A model generated the notes under the pieces. That model saw only the letters and a program-made list of their open reading frames with translations. It was not told the DNA's origin and searched no databases. Below, in pieces: positions 1 through 10,500 of a stretch of 64,000 bases of DNA. The position numbers and the translations under genes are program-made. The stretch is from assembly GCA_000733355.1 (NCBI GenBank), contig JNVV01000068.1, positions 62,001-126,000 of the forward strand, written 5' to 3'. Origin of the DNA: Falciphora oryzae (lineage: Eukaryota > Ascomycota > Sordariomycetes > Magnaporthales > Magnaporthaceae). The stretch's first letter is position 1; every line of letters begins with the position of its first letter.

Positions 1-54
1 AGGTTGGAGGCAGGGATACTGATATACTGACCGCCCGCGTGATTTGTTTTGTAG

Positions 55-1214
55 TAAATGGCATGTTGCCTTCCCTTCAGGCCCAAGCAAGGCAACGACC
101 GTCGCCTCGGGCACCAGCCAGACAAGGCCAGCACCACGAATCGACCCTGTGGTGCGGGAAATTGTGAATCGCCAGGTGACTTTACTATTCGCCGACGACG
201 AGTACCACATGGAGCCCACGACGGCGCTGCACATGGCGATCATGAGCGAATCCATCGATATAGCGCGCGTGCTCGTCGAGCGAGGCGGTGCCGATGTGGA
301 TGGGGTCGATTGGGAGCTCTCGACGCCGCTGCACCGGGCCGTCAACAACGGGTTCGATGCCGGCATCGACTTTCTCGTGACGAAGGGCGCCTCGACAAAC
401 ATGCGCGACCGCGACGGCTACACGCCCCTCATGCGGGCCGCGCGCGCCGGCAGAGTCGACCTGTGCCAGCTGCTGATCACCAAGGGCGGCGCCGACTCTG
501 CGGCCCGCGACCTCGACGGCATGTCGCTGCTGAGCTGCTGCGCCGAGAAGAGCTCCTCGCCGGCCCTGTTCGACTATCTCTCGGGGCCCGAGGTCGGGCT
601 GGACGCCTACGCGCGCGACAAGACCACCTACAGCCCGCTGCACGACGCCATCCTCAACTCGGGCATGATGGCCTACGTCTTCTCCGGGCGGTGGGACCTC
701 GAGCGCGTCGCCCGCGGCGCGGACCTACTCAAGGGCTTCTTCACCCTCGTCGTCGACGGCGGCGACGGCCGCTCCCTCCTGCCCCGGCTCCGACACCGCT
801 GGCCGCACGCCGAGTGGCCCCGCTACGTCAACGCCTGCCCGCCCCGCTACCTCAGCCCGCTGTGCCTGGCCGCCGTCAAGGAGCTCCTCTGGGAGCTCGA
901 CTGGCTGCTGCACCGCGGCGGCGCCGACCCGGAGCTCGAGGGGTCCGCCGAGGGCACGCCGCTCATGGCTGCGTGCGCGCACGGGCGCGCCGAGGCCGTC
1001 AAGATACTAGTACGGAAAGGCGCCCGCGTAGCATACGTCAAGCGCTTGTCGGGTCCGGAGGGGGCGACTGGTGAGGATGTGGTAGTCGTCCAGAACGCGC
1101 TCGAGCACGCCAGGGCGTTCCCGGACATTGTGCGGTGGCTGCTCGTCGGGCGGTACACGGACCAGGGCAAGATTTCGGACCGTCCGCACGATGCTGCTGC
1201 TGCTGATGCCGCTA

Positions 1215-1245
<31 letters not shown>

Positions 1246-1474
1246 GGCTGCTGCCAAATTCCCCGGCAGATCTGACAAGACTTGGCCGCCGGGGGGCAAG
1301 GACGGCTCTGCGGGTATCGGTCGGGTGCTGCAGGTGCGGTACGTGCTGACAGGGACGAATCGCGAGTACGGCCGCGTGCGTCGAGAGTCGCTGCGAACGT
1401 ACCTGCTGCGCACAGCGGAGGTCAAGCTTTCTCTCCGGGGCAAGGTCGTTGTTCCGTTCGCGGGCCCTGGTTAA
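55..1474 (+). CDS. Ankyrin-repeat protein, 3' exon (5' end outside window)
   Basis: About 473 codons are open and end in TAA at 1472-1474. At least four ankyrin-type units are visible, for example TALHMAIMSESIDIARVLVERGG, then units starting STPLHRAVNNG, YTPLMRAARAG and TPLMAACAHG, each followed by the usual second helix. Bases 20-54 look like an intron end: a CTGAC branch point and a T-rich tract ending in TTTTGTAG, with coding starting at 55 in phase 2. The true start is therefore probably to the left of the window. Ankyrin repeats bind other proteins; no catalytic domain is visible in this part. Near the C-terminus is a run of alanines encoded by a GCT repeat. The final 70 residues are basic and not repeat-like. 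The repeat family is certain; the partner and role cannot be inferred. Confidence 0.8.
1192..1254 (+). repeat. GCT trinucleotide repeat encoding poly-alanine
   Basis: A nearly uninterrupted run of GCT codons inside the ankyrin gene, broken by GAT, GCC, AAT and GCG codons. It encodes about 19 alanines with an Asp and an Asn interruption. The length probably varies between strains. Confidence 0.85.
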
Positions 1475-2385
1475 AAGCTTGGTCTCCAAAACTACGTTAT
1501 CCCCTCAAGATTACGTTTTCTTTCCAGAAGCTTCGATTACTCTTGCATTTTCTGTCGATCTTCATTCAACATGAAGCCCGGCTCGGTCCACAACCAGGAA
1601 CTGTTACCAGGTTGTTTTTCCCACCCCTGAAGTATTCAACAACCTCTGCTTTTTCCACCGGCCTTTCCCTGTTTGTCTTCCTTTTTCCTCATGAACATGA
1701 CGGGCGTCCACTTTTTTACTTGCTCCTTTTCGCGACCCCTCACGATACGTTACTTACCATATGGATTGTACATGTTTAGCAACGTAGCAAATGGCGAATT
1801 GCTTAGTAGTCCTGTTTTCTATGTTTCTCGAAGCCCTGCAAGCGACCTTTATCGGTACGTGAATTAGTAAAACGTCATGTGCAGACACGACTTTCTTGAA
1901 CGTCCTACGAGAGCATCCATTTCCATTCAGTGCTCGTCGAGTTCCCAAGACCTGCGTCACAAAGAAAAGTCTCTATAAAGAACACCCGTTTGCAAAGAAT
2001 GCCACGTCGCAAGAAAATATCCCGCGAGACTTGAATCGGTAAGAAAGAGCACATGTGCGATTTGATTCAAAAACGTTATGCTCCCCAAAGGATGGCGCCC
2101 TCCTATGGGTAGCTCAAGCGAGTGGTGGTGAATACAAAGGGGCTCTAGAAGCCTCGCCACATTCTTGCAACCGCCAAGAGGTTGTTCCTATACCAGGTTG
2201 TTTTCATCCTGCCGGAAAGCTACTCGCTATTCTCCTTGACAGCGGGAGAGGTGAGAGCCACGGCTCCGCCATCGCCCGCCTTGCTATCGTCACCGGCCTG
2301 GCAGCAGCGGGTAGAGGATTAGAGCCCGTTCCAATCTGAAAGATCCCGCTCCAAAGGTGTGACGGAACATTGGGTTGGAGTTTAT
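1475..2385. other. Intergenic region
   Basis: AT-richer than the flanking genes. It holds the 3' flanks of the ankyrin gene and of the small secreted-protein gene, which converge here. No open frame with domain-like content was seen. Confidence 0.6.
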
Positions 2386-2643
2386 TCATACCGCGGCGAT
2401 CTTGGGCTTGCAGCAGTTAGTGCCGCCGTTGCCGCCCGAGCGAACCTGGATTTCTCCTATGGTTTTTTGAAAAAAAAAAAAAAGTCAACTGTTGAAATCC
2501 TTCAAGCCACGAGACCGCGCTAATATTGCGGTGTTGTGGGTCTCGGCGGGGAAGGTTGACGTACCGTTAACAACGGGGACAACCGCGGCGGTCGAGAAGG
2601 CCACGAGGGTGCTGGCGATGACGGAGACGGCGGAGAAACGCAT
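2386..2643 (-). CDS. Small secreted protein, 49 residues, two exons
   Basis: Exon 1 is 2565-2643 and exon 2 is 2386-2456, with a 108-nt intron (donor GTACGT, acceptor CATAG) containing a run of 14 T in the sense strand. The joined frame closes exactly. The product starts MRFSAVSVIAST and has a hydrophobic signal-peptide core to about residue 20 (small residues ST-AA before VVP). The mature peptide is glycine-rich, carries one adjacent Cys pair and ends KPKIAAV. A TATA-like box lies 132 bp upstream of the start on the same strand. I do not recognise the family. An effector, a secreted peptide or a cell-wall peptide are all possible. Without the splice the frame ends at 2485 with no cysteines, so the spliced form is preferred. 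Confidence 0.5.
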
Positions 2644-2774
2644 TCTGGCGGTTGGAAGAGGGGATCTGTGAGGCTCCTGAGTTGAGGCGGTCTTGGTGGG
2701 ATGTTCTGAAGGATGTCTTGAAGGTGAGGATGCTGAGGACTTGGATATCACCTTGGACGGGGACACAAGTTGCC

Positions 2775-2782
2775 TTTTTATA
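2775..2782 (-). promoter_or_regulatory. TATA-like box of the small secreted-protein gene
   Basis: TATAAAAA on the minus strand, 132 bp upstream of the ATG at 2643. This spacing would give a 5' UTR of about 100 nt. The relative at 4.1 kb has a TATA box at nearly the same distance. Confidence 0.45.
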
Positions 2783-4019
2783 GACGACTTCTTCTGTCTT
2801 GGTGTACTTCACGAAATCCAACTCCGTTACGGCAGCGAGAGCAGTACCCGAGCCTACCGCCCCAATGCAGTGCCCGAATCGCGTTTGAGCCCATCAACAG
2901 ACTCATCCCCCAGAGCCCATCATCGGCCCGAATACAATGCCCGAGACCCCGCCTGAATCCATCCCTGGGGCCTGCACCAGAGCCCATTGTGATGCCGTGG
3001 CCGCGTAACTGGCAGCCCTGCAAGTCAAGGCTTCGTGCTGCTATTCACTCCACGCGTCAGGTGGCCCTCGGGCGATTAATCCCCACGCAAAACAGACAGA
3101 GTTTCGTCTACATGCCTCTCCCCTCGCTTCTCATTCCCAACCCGGAAATATTTTGACTTTTCTGGGGAAAGCGGGAAGTCCCCCCGTACGGCCTGCCACC
3201 CCCACAGCCAAGCCCCTAACGCCACGGTCCGACCCGCTGGACCCTGCGGTCCATGTGCATTGGCTTCGACGACGTCACTACCAATCACCGAACTCCTGAT
3301 TCATTCCACCCACTGCACGAAGATGTCCAGCAAGATAATCCAGTCGAGACGACACCACGGCATATTTGATGTGTTGCTTGCCTTGGAGATACGGGTATGC
3401 GGTATCCAGCAGCGTTGCGTGGAAGCCGGGTAGCAGCAAAGTAAATCCCGGTTAAAGGCGGTTAAAGGCAGGTAGACGCCTTGTTTCTTAATGCCGACTA
3501 GCGTGGGCGATCCCGAGCATGGGGTAGAAGTTTGTGCCCCATCGGCAAGTGACATGTCAACCTTCTAGCTGACAGGTGTCATCTCATGGCTCGGTACCAG
3601 GCATGCCCAGAGCTTATGATCATGACAGGGTACAATACATCTTGAATTTGTAAGCTCGGGGAATAGCAGAGGCCAGAGTCGAACATTACTAGCACTCCAT
3701 TGGGGGAAAAATTAGCGGTTCAGGCTGTGGCCTACGCATGTACCGAGCCAGATCCCAGTGACTGGCTCTGATCGCGTGCAAACCTCCTTGAAGGATCACC
3801 AGAGACTTTCCGGCGTCCGTATGTCCCGGTAGTCTCCGGGTTGGCCCACGGCCGAATGAACAAACACCCGAGGTCAGGACAGGAAAGCCGGGTTCGTTCT
3901 GACTACTCTCGCGGAACAGCTAGGCATCCCGCAGTCCTGCATGGCGAGATGTGATCGAGATTGAGAGCCTTTACGGGATCATGGGGCCTGTTTCTCCCAC
4001 CATTCCTCAGATGTTTGGG
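2783..4019. other. Intergenic region between divergent small genes
   Basis: Holds the upstream regions of the minus-strand secreted-protein gene and of the plus-strand relative at 4.14 kb. Short ORFs on both strands show no domain, signal peptide or biased codon use. Bases 2860-2960 contain loose repeats of a GCCCGAAT/AGCCCATC-like motif. Confidence 0.5.
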
Positions 4020-4026
4020 TATAAAG
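4020..4026 (+). promoter_or_regulatory. TATA-like box upstream of the ATA-start relative
   Basis: TATAAAG, 124 bp upstream of the would-be start codon at 4144, close to the spacing in the gene at 2.6 kb. Confidence 0.4.
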
Positions 4027-4143
4027 CGGAGCGTCTCTGCCGCCTTCGTTGGCCGTTCCCTGGACAGCCCAACAACGCACATCACCAAGCCAAGACATCT
4101 ACTCCAAGAACAGGAACGAACTATCCAGACTCAGAATCTCAAA

Positions 4144-4593
4144 ATACGTTTCTCCGCCATCTCCATCTCTCTTCTCGGTGGCTTCGGCCTCGCCACTGCT
4201 GCAATTGTCCCGGATCTCACCGCCGGGGAAGGTAAGCAGTTCGATACTCCTCCAGAAGGAAAAGGATTGTCTTGCGGCACTTGTTTCCATCATGGATGTC
4301 CTTACGAAGAGCAATATTAACCAGCACTCTTGAATTCGGACGTGGTCGTTGGATCCGGTCCCAACCGTCCCGGCGACGGCTGCGAGGACAAGAACAAGCG
4401 CAAGAGGGCCCGTGCGGCCGGGGAGGACTTTTCCGCGCGCCGGGATGGTGTGGGTAAGGAGAACGCGTGGGTAAGGGGAACGCTCAAGTCGCGGTTGTGG
4501 AGCCTCGGGTTTCGAGTAAATCTCCATGTTCGGGCGGAAGTTCGGATCAGGGTCCGTGCAACACGGGACTTCCGCCCTTGTTCTAACGGCTAG
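4144..4593 (+). pseudogene. Small secreted-protein-like gene whose start codon reads ATA
   Basis: The frame starting at 4144 encodes xRFSAISISLLGGFGLATAA followed by IVP, closely matching the leader of the gene at 2.6 kb (MRFSAVSVIAS...STAAVVP). The codon in the Met position is ATA, and no in-frame ATG lies upstream before a stop. A GTAAGC donor at 4232 occupies the same relative place as in the 2.6 kb gene. Splicing to CCAG at 4324 would give a 118-residue basic product ending at 4593. Reading through gives a 58-residue product ending at 4320 with a CGTC/GC cysteine cluster. ATG-to-ATA is G-to-A, which is CpA-to-TpA on the other strand as in RIP. MRFSA leaders are common among fungal secreted proteins, so the kinship is likely but not certain. 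Non-AUG initiation is also possible. Confidence 0.4.
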
Positions 4594-5772
4594 ACGCCAC
4601 CACAAAAAGCTAGGGGTGCACGGTTAGGCATCTTGTCTAAATCATGCTTGGGGTTTTATCAAGTCTAAACCGAAAAAAAAAAAAAAAAGCCCCTTGTTGG
4701 TAGGAGTCGGTACTCCTGTAGGCTCGGAGATCTCCAAATATGATGAAAAATGATCATTAGACCTGTAGAATGGTCTCTCTATTGTTCTATTGTGCATGAA
4801 GAGGAAGAGATCTATCTGCCAGAGAGGGAGCATGCGAGAGGCTATATATATACACGGTCATGATCACCCAAGGGCCGTTCCCCTGCTCCCAAACTTGCGG
4901 GTCCTCCGGCCCTCGGATCCCGTGATCAGACATCACAGGATCGGAGGATCCGGCCCTCTCCGAGCTCTACCGATTGCCTGCGCCGGCAAACGCAATCCAA
5001 CCCCCTTTTGAATCCCTACAATCTCCTAACCTTCGAACCTTTACGCCCCGCCATAGGATGACACACATTCACGGCTGCTTATTTAGCGTGGTGTGCCCCT
5101 TGCTAAACTTGTCGTATATTCCGATGTGGTTTCGCCAGGAGCAATTAATACCAGGGCCTCCAATCCACGCCTGGGATCACAAAGGAGGGCTAGCAGAAAG
5201 AGATTTGTAACGCAGTTCAGGCGGCTTGATTGACATCTTGAACTTGCTCCAAAGACCGTAATTATAGCCAGCGTGATTTACTTGTACGTGAATGGCAGAT
5301 CTTTGCATGGGCTTGGGGACTTACTGGACGGTACCGGACTTCTGCTAGACTAGCGTCACACAGGCAGTGCGACCGCGAGGGTCAGATGTCGTTCGCGGGG
5401 AAGTGTCCCCCCTAGAGACTCCCTGCCCCGGCAGTGGTGGCAACCTATTAACCACCTCAAGTAATTATATCCATGCAGAAGGTTTAAAAAGTACCTATCC
5501 ACTCATATGGACGACCCAGCGAGCCAATATCCTTGACAGCTCGTCCCTTGCACATACCACTTGGCTCACAGGCTTCCGTATGTCTCAAAGCCTAAGGCCT
5601 CGTCAATGGGAAACAATATTCCGGGGGTGTGCCCCAGGCCCCGTGGCTCGAGTGTCAAAAGTGTGCTGAGGTCTGTGTCTTTGAGGAGTACACAGTCTTA
5701 TGGCCCTTACGCTTCTGGCCTTGGGCCTGACAAGACTGGCCATTAAAGGGGTTCCGGTCTCGTTAGCTTACT
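4594..5772. other. Intergenic region
   Basis: Contains a 16-A run at 4673-4688 and a TATATATATA stretch near 4842. Short ORFs only, none with recognisable content. Confidence 0.55.
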
Positions 5773-6513
5773 TCAAGGCTGAAAAAGAAGGTCTATATCA
5801 ATGTTGACTTCCAGAGCACTTACTAGATCGCAGTACCAGAATGCCTGGCACTCGGTGCGCCTGATGAGCAAGGCCTCGCCGTCCTCCAGGCCGCAGCCCT
5901 GACATCTCCTCTTTCCTTCGCGCCTTGGGAGGACCGTATACTCCTGAACGCGGTCGCTCAGCGCCATGAGATCGTCCATGGATCTCACCGAGGAAACAGT
6001 GGTTCCCTCGGAACTCGACCAGGTCTTTGTGATCTTCGGGGAGGACCTGTGGGAGGAAATGGAAGGGAGGGAACACCTTCCTTTGCCTTAGCCCGCAAGG
6101 GGCTGCCATGATGGTCGGGCCGTCCTCGTCTTCGATCCTCCATAGCCAGTTGTGGAAAGTGGTCGGGTCCATGCCTTGGAGAATGTCGTCCGCCCATGTT
6201 CCTCATGCCGCGGGGCGCCTTCCCTGAGAGTCGATTCTTGAGCACATATCTGCAGCTGCCCGCAAGATGTCTTCGTACCGCTATCTTGTTGCTCTCCTCG
6301 CGCGATGCGCGACTCTTGGACGAGCCTTTTGCCCAGGACAAGATATCCCACCGGGATGAACCGGATCGCCGCAACGACTTTGTCTTCCTCTAGGAAGATA
6401 AGCTTGCAAAACCCACGGATCTCCTCGAGTCCATCACTGCTTGTTCCCATCACGACATTCTGCGCGGCCACTGGGCCTTGACCTTCGCCTGGCAAGTCAT
6501 TGATTTCGTCCAT
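5773..6513 (-). pseudogene. Degraded MYND zinc-finger gene
   Basis: Coding-like sequence runs from ATG at 6513 downward but changes frame at least twice with no intron signals to explain it. Segments are MDEINDLPGEGQGPVAAQNV... (6513 to about 6280), then a second frame near 6285-6200, a third with GMDPTTFHNWLWRIEDEDGP (about 6195-5990), and then the original frame again (5988 down). The last segment contains CQGCGLEDGEALL...ECQAFWYC, which matches the first half of a MYND finger (CxxC...CxxxxYC). One zinc-ligand Cys of the second pair appears lost and the last His/Cys ligands are absent. A GTAAGT donor follows directly at 5823 and splices to a CAG near 5779, after which a stop comes at once. 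MYND fingers bind proline-rich partners. Sequencing indels are an alternative explanation for the frame changes. Confidence 0.5.
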
Positions 6514-8766
6514 TCCGATAACTACCAGGTAGTAGATAGGTAACCAGCTTGGAGGCTTTTGGCGCTTGCTTTAGAGCATAATGTCCCGGACCGAGGAAGG
6601 TGCGTTATCAAGAGTCTTGAAAGTAGTGAAAAGGCAGGAGAGTCTTTGTAGCTTTCAAGGGGATGGCAGAATGTCGAAATGTCAAAATGGCAGGATAATC
6701 GAACAGCGGAATGGCGCCAGGCGGTGGGGAGGCGGGCGAGGGGCCAAAAACTTCTTGAAAGAAATGACTGATGGCAGGTGTTCCCGAGGGTCGACCAAGG
6801 TTGCGATGGATGATGGCGGGTTTTCTTGAGACTCGACCAGAGTTGTGGGTGTAATTTTTTTTTATTTAGTGGTCAAAAGCAGGGTTACCAGATCCGAAGG
6901 CAGAGTGAAGTCCAGCTGCGTCGCTGCGGCTTGCCCTGCAGGTTCTATCCCTCGGGGACTGGAGTCTCCACATTTCCGTTTGTTTTCCTCCGAGGCTAGG
7001 TGCTTAGGGCGGTCTCCTATTCCATTCTTCCAAAATGGTTCTGACGCTCCCCACAGCAGCCATTGAAGAGTTAAAAGAGGTGCCAGAGCGCGGGGACAAT
7101 GAATACATGCGGCTTTGGATCAATAGACAAGGGGCCCTAGACAAAGGCTCTTCTCCTTTTCGGCTTTAGGGCATACTGGTAGCTATTTACACTCCACAGA
7201 ATATTTTGCGTCTCGTTGAATAAGTGATCTGGCAAAATAATCTGTAGATTACAAGATCTATCTGTGAGGGTCCTGGGCAGTAGGCCTGGCCTATATACAC
7301 AGATAGCACAAAGGGGTTGCTGCTTGCCTGATGGACAAACAGCGGGCCTTGTGGTACAGAATGGAAGAGAAGAGAAAGGAGTAGGTGACAGCTGATGTCC
7401 ACATCTCCCGCTGCCTTTAATCCCAAGCCTCCGACAAGCGTTAGAATGAGGCTGATGTGGCTGGTTCTGCGTGTCGACATTTGAGGAAACCTAGCACGGA
7501 CTCTGCTGAATCTTGTGCGTGGAGCGGATATGTGTGCACCGCTCGGGAAATATGCAGCCCTGCACAGGTGCCGCACCCAACACGGTCACATAAAAAAAAA
7601 AACGGGACACCAGAAGGTGGCACTCCTACTGGTACATCAACACGAATAAGAAACCTTCCAAAAAGGTGTAGTTCCGCGCAGTTTAATACTTCGAAAAAAA
7701 AATATAAAAATAAATTAGAAGCCCGTACAATCACTTGCATTAATGTTCCTTTTTCTTTCTTAATAAACTGAGGGATTGGGAGGGGAATAAAAGCTTCCAC
7801 CGAGGTCACTTTTCTTTTGTGTCCCGTTTTTTTTTATGTGAACGTGTGCACTTGGCAGGAGTGGGACTTGAAGATCGCCCAACACTGGATCAAGCACTAG
7901 ACGAAAAGCTTAATTGATTTGGCAGCTCCACCCTGCAGAAAGTTAACTCTAACGGGAAACGATACAACATGACATGAACATTTCGAGAGTGGGCCAAGCG
8001 GTCGGGTTCGATTTTGTTGGCCGTCTGGCCGAGCATCCTAGCCTTCCAGAAGGTGCACCGTTTGATCTCTAGTTGGCAAAGGTGGTGGCATTCTGGGTGC
8101 TGTCCCTTTTGTCGTGTGCCAAGATGGAAACCATCTCAATCTCGTGCCACCCAGGAGGTTTGTTGTGCTTACCGCCTTGCTGATCCCTTAATTTGCGCTC
8201 CGTGGATTGACGCGCCACGGGAAATGGGCTGCCCGACTCGTGCCCAAGCCTGGCCCGAGGAGAGGCTGCTCCTCCTCGTCCTCCATGGGGCGATGGACGG
8301 TATCGCAAAAACGGTTTCTGCGGAGAAGGCCGGGGATCCATGGCTTGTGACGTACGGTTGCACTTTCGCCTGACGTAAAACTCTGGCCTATGCGAAGGGT
8401 TAAAAGATGGAAATGGTCGAGGAACCGAGGGCATAGAATCGCAATTACAGCCCCAAGGGGCATCCCGACGACACGCCCGAGTCCCGAGCGGTCCGATGTC
8501 TGTGCCGCATGGGCTGCCGGCGGGCCCAGCCTGTCACTCACTGCCAGCCTGCCATCACCGTCGAGTAAATAAGCCTGGAATACCTGACCCTGCGGCACCA
8601 CGAACTGATAAATAGACCTTCAACAGCCGTCCCCAACTGGCGCTCCCGAGCCTACCCTCCTCACCCAGCCCTCACCACCTCACCTCAGTCTTTCTTTTTA
8701 GAGCACACGGCGACCGATAGGCCATCTTTACCTAATACTATTTCCTTCACGCTTCCGTAATTAACA
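6514..8766. other. Intergenic region with an inverted repeat
   Basis: Low-GC stretches and several A/T runs. It contains the inverted repeat annotated at 7581-7846 and, at its right end, the pyrimidine-rich leader of the chitinase gene, with a TGATAAATAG element near 8606. No convincing gene was seen; ORFs of up to 137 codons near 8.1-8.6 kb lack recognisable domains. Confidence 0.5.
7581..7846. repeat. Inverted repeat, about 30-bp arms around 208 bp
   Basis: The left arm 7581-7610 (core CACATAAAAAAAAA followed by CGGGACAC) is repeated inverted at 7819-7846 (GTGTCCCG, T-run, ATGTG). A weaker match continues inward for roughly 30 more bases on each side. No open frame of note lies between the arms. 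It could be an old miniature inverted-repeat element or a simple hairpin. No clear target-site duplication was found. Confidence 0.5.
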
Positions 8767-10151
8767 ATGAAGCCGAGCTGCATCATCGGTGGCGGCATGG
8801 CCGCCACCTCGACGCGCTGGGCCATGTACTACGACCAGTACCACACCACGGCGCCGCCCAACAAGAACCTGACGGCCGGCATCACCCACGTCATCACGGC
8901 GTTCGCTGCCTCGGATCTGTTCATCGGCAACACCACGGGCACCTACACGCCCTTCCAGCCGCTGTCCCAGATCCGTGGCTTGTTCGACGACGACGTCAAG
9001 GTCTGCATGGCCATCGGAGGCTGGGGAGACACCGCCGGTTTCGGCCGCGGCGCCCGCACCGAGGCCACTCGCAAGGAGTTTGCCAAGAACGTGGCCGCGA
9101 CCGTCGAGAGGCTGGGCTACGACTGCGTCGGTATGTGGATGGCCTTGGCTGTTTTTTTTTTTTTCCTTCTTTTTCTCTCCCCTCGGATTCTTGGAGAGAC
9201 GAGCAAAAAACGAGGCCCCCTTGCTAACCAAACGTACCAGACCTCGACTGGGAGTACCCTGGCGGCAACGGCGCCGACTACCGGCAGAACCCCAACTCGG
9301 GCAAGGTGTCCGAGATCGAGACGTACCCTCTCCTGCTCTCCGAGATCAGGGCCGCCATCGGCAAGAAGGAGCTCTCCATCGCCGTGCCCGCCCTCGAGCG
9401 CGACATGATCGCCTACACGGCCACGCAGGTGCCCAAGATCGCCAAGATCGTCGACCACATCCACGTCATGACCTACGATCTCATGAACCGCCGCGACAAC
9501 GTCACGGTGCACCAGACGGATGTGAAGGGCTCGATGGCCGCTATCGACACCTACATTGCCCGCGGCGCCCCCGCCAACAAGCTCAGCCTCGGCTTCGCCT
9601 TCTACGCCAAGTGGTTCAACACGGCCAAGGGCGCCAACTGTATCTCCCCCCTCGGCTGCCCGACCGAGGTTATGGAGGACGCCGCCGGCGCCGACACGGG
9701 CAAGTCGGGCGCCTTCACCTTCGAGAAGGCCAACTTCGCCGCCCCGCCCAGCAACCTGACCGTCTCGCCCGACAGCTCATGCGGCGCCGGCACCTTCTAC
9801 AAGTGCAAGGAGGGCGCGTGCTGCAGCCAGTACGGCTTCTGCGGCACCACGGCCGCCCACTGCGGCACCGGCTGCCAGAACCCGTTCGGGCGGTGCGAGG
9901 GCGTCTCGACCAAGGACTCGTTCGCCAAGGCTATGAAGAACGCCAAGACCGACACCGTCAACGGCGCCGAGTGGTTCTGGGACGCCGAGGCCAACATCTT
10001 CTGGTCCTGGGACACCCCGGCCCTCATCAAGCAGAAGATTCAGACCATCGTCAAGGCCAAGGGCCTGGCCGGCGGCTTCGCCTGGAGCCTGGGCGAGGAC
10101 ACCTTCGACTACAGCCACCTGAAGGCCATCACTGCTGCCCTGCACGCCTAA
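8767..10151 (+). CDS. GH18 chitinase with an internal CBM18 chitin-binding module
   Basis: Two exons, 8767-9130 and 9241-10151; the 110-nt intron (GTATGT...CCAG) carries 13 T. The product is 424 residues. GH18 features include AMYYDQYH (strand 1), KVCMAIGGWG (the SxGG-like motif), the catalytic DLDWE at about residues 122-126 with Glu126 as acid/base, HVMTYDLMN, GFAFYAKWF and the final GGFAWSLGED. Between barrel strands 7 and 8, at about residues 300-340, sits a cysteine-rich hevein/CBM18 module (SCGAGTFYKC...CCSQYGFCG...HCGTGC). The enzyme should cleave chitin beta-1,4 bonds. No signal peptide follows the ATG, so it is either cytosolic, unconventionally secreted, or missing a 5' exon. The sequence just upstream is a pyrimidine-rich leader. 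A role in wall remodelling or mycoparasitism is inference. Confidence 0.9.
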
Positions 10152-10500
10152 GGGGTCGGCGACTGTGATGCCTTGGGCTTCATTGTGGGCTGAGTGCGAA
10201 TTGGAATAGAGCTAATCTAGATGGTACAATAACATTCGTTTTCAAGCCCATATAACTGTTGTTTGCTGAAGATGGTCCAAAATCTGTGATAATGTGCGTC
10301 TCCGGCGGCGGGCACGCAATGCTCAATACTCGTGGGGCTTGGTGGAGACGCCGAATGTCGTTCCAGTAACGCAGCACAGGGACCGGGCCAGCTGGACGTC
10401 TTTTTTTTTTTCTTCTTCCCCACACAAGACAAGACCTCGACTCTCATTCTGTCATCCAACACTTTACACCCCCAACCGTCCCTCCCCATCGCTGCCCACC
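10152..10500. other. Intergenic region
   Basis: Between the chitinase stop and the F-box remnant. Contains an 11-T run at 10401-10411 and a CCAACCG/CCCATCG pyrimidine-rich leader just before the ATG at 10501. Confidence 0.6.

Noticed and set aside
7980..8070. tRNA-like fragments (GGGTTCGATTTT and CTGGCCGAGC)
   Set aside because: The T-arm-like and D-arm-like pieces are in the wrong order and no acceptor stem or anticodon arm can be formed.
8188..8601. 137-codon minus-strand ORF containing MEDEEEQPLLGPG
   Set aside because: The start looks like a membrane-protein N-terminus, but no continuation with helices or a credible following exon was found.
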